This document shows positions 20,604 through 21,000 of a stretch of 21,000 nt of DNA, one piece after another (the first letter of the stretch is position 1; the number at the start of each line of letters is the position of its first letter). A program made the position numbers and the translations under genes. This DNA is from Symbiodinium natans (Eukaryota > Sar > Dinophyceae > Suessiales > Symbiodiniaceae). The stretch spans positions 64,001 to 85,000 of the forward strand of contig CAJNDS010002380.1 of the NCBI GenBank assembly GCA_905221605.1, given 5' to 3'. Under the pieces are notes generated by a model. The model did not search any database and was not told the origin of the DNA. It saw only the letters and a list, made by a program, of their open reading frames with translations.

Positions 20604-21000
20604 CTGCCAACAGGAAGGATTTCATGGTCATGCCGTTGGCCCAAGTGTGACTGCAGCGAAATCAACACATGTGTTTCTAGAAACTTTGTACGGCATAGCC
20701 ACCAGAACCACACCAGCCCTGCGAACCCACGCAAGCGTTGGAACAGAATTGTGAAAACAGCCACAACGAAACGAATCCTCGGCGGACACAAGGTGACGAG
20801 CAAGATTCCTGCCATTGCACCAAATCTGGTGATGTGCTAACAACATCCGTCTGTACTGAGCTCTTGTGTTACCAGCAGAAAGCATCAACCCAACACAGCA
20901 TTCGTGCCTGTAGTCGGTTGTGGTCGCAACCACTGCAATGGTCGATACGGCTGATGAGCATTGTCTTCGAACCTGACTTGTCACCTGGAACCAAACTGAC
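20604..21000. other. upstream part of the methyltransferase gene, unresolved
   Basis: The exon before motif I must lie here or beyond the window. Candidate minus-strand pieces such as RAQYRRMLLAHHQ (near 20810-20850) and CPPRIRFVVAVF (near 20770-20800) could precede the SAM loop, but I could not make a phase-consistent join to 20603. Confidence 0.35.

Noticed and set aside
20103-20840. Long plus-strand frame of 245 codons
   Set aside because: It runs antisense through the methyltransferase exons and introns, which carry recognisable motifs on the minus strand. Its product shows no domain.

Overview
The window looks like nuclear DNA of a dinoflagellate, most likely Symbiodiniaceae-like. This is inferred from architecture, because no rRNA, tRNA or organelle marker is visible. 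Genes are sparse and cut into small exons. The introns I could reconstruct end in AG followed by G. Their donors are GT, GC and, in several cases, GA, which is the splice-site mix known from dinoflagellates. One gene encodes a dinoflagellate-style PPR protein. Degenerate TTTAGGG-type repeats lie inside the window.

I joined exons by hand, requiring phase-compatible boundaries with AG acceptors. Long single reading frames are misleading here; several of the longest are antisense or frame-shadow artefacts. Layout: (1) 0.2-1.9 kb, exons of an unidentified minus-strand gene. (2) 3.0-6.1 kb, a minus-strand gene with a possible secretory N-terminus and a well-resolved C-terminal half. (3) 6.2-7.2 kb, a plus-strand gene starting only 134 bp from gene 2, head to head. 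(4) 7.83-8.12 kb, a large (GTTGCT)n/(GCT)n microsatellite. (5) 8.7-9.35 kb, a minus-strand gene with a papain-like Gln-x5-Cys motif, possibly a deubiquitinase-type peptidase. (6) 10.3-11.0 kb, an unidentified minus-strand gene. (7) 12.2-14.15 kb, the minus-strand PPR gene. (8) 15.0-15.4 kb, the 3' end of an unidentified minus-strand gene. (9) 18.0-18.4 kb, minus-strand exons weakly resembling IMP dehydrogenase. (10) 19.07-19.22 kb, a 148 bp foldback element. (11) 19.36-20.60 kb, a minus-strand SAM-dependent methyltransferase.

The genes do not form an obvious pathway. PPR proteins act in organelle RNA metabolism. The methyltransferase, peptidase-like and IMPDH-like proteins are general cellular enzymes. 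The best-supported calls are the PPR gene and the methyltransferase; for the others the exon chains are convincing but the functions are open. Telomere-like degenerate arrays, short tandem repeats and spacer DNA fill the rest.
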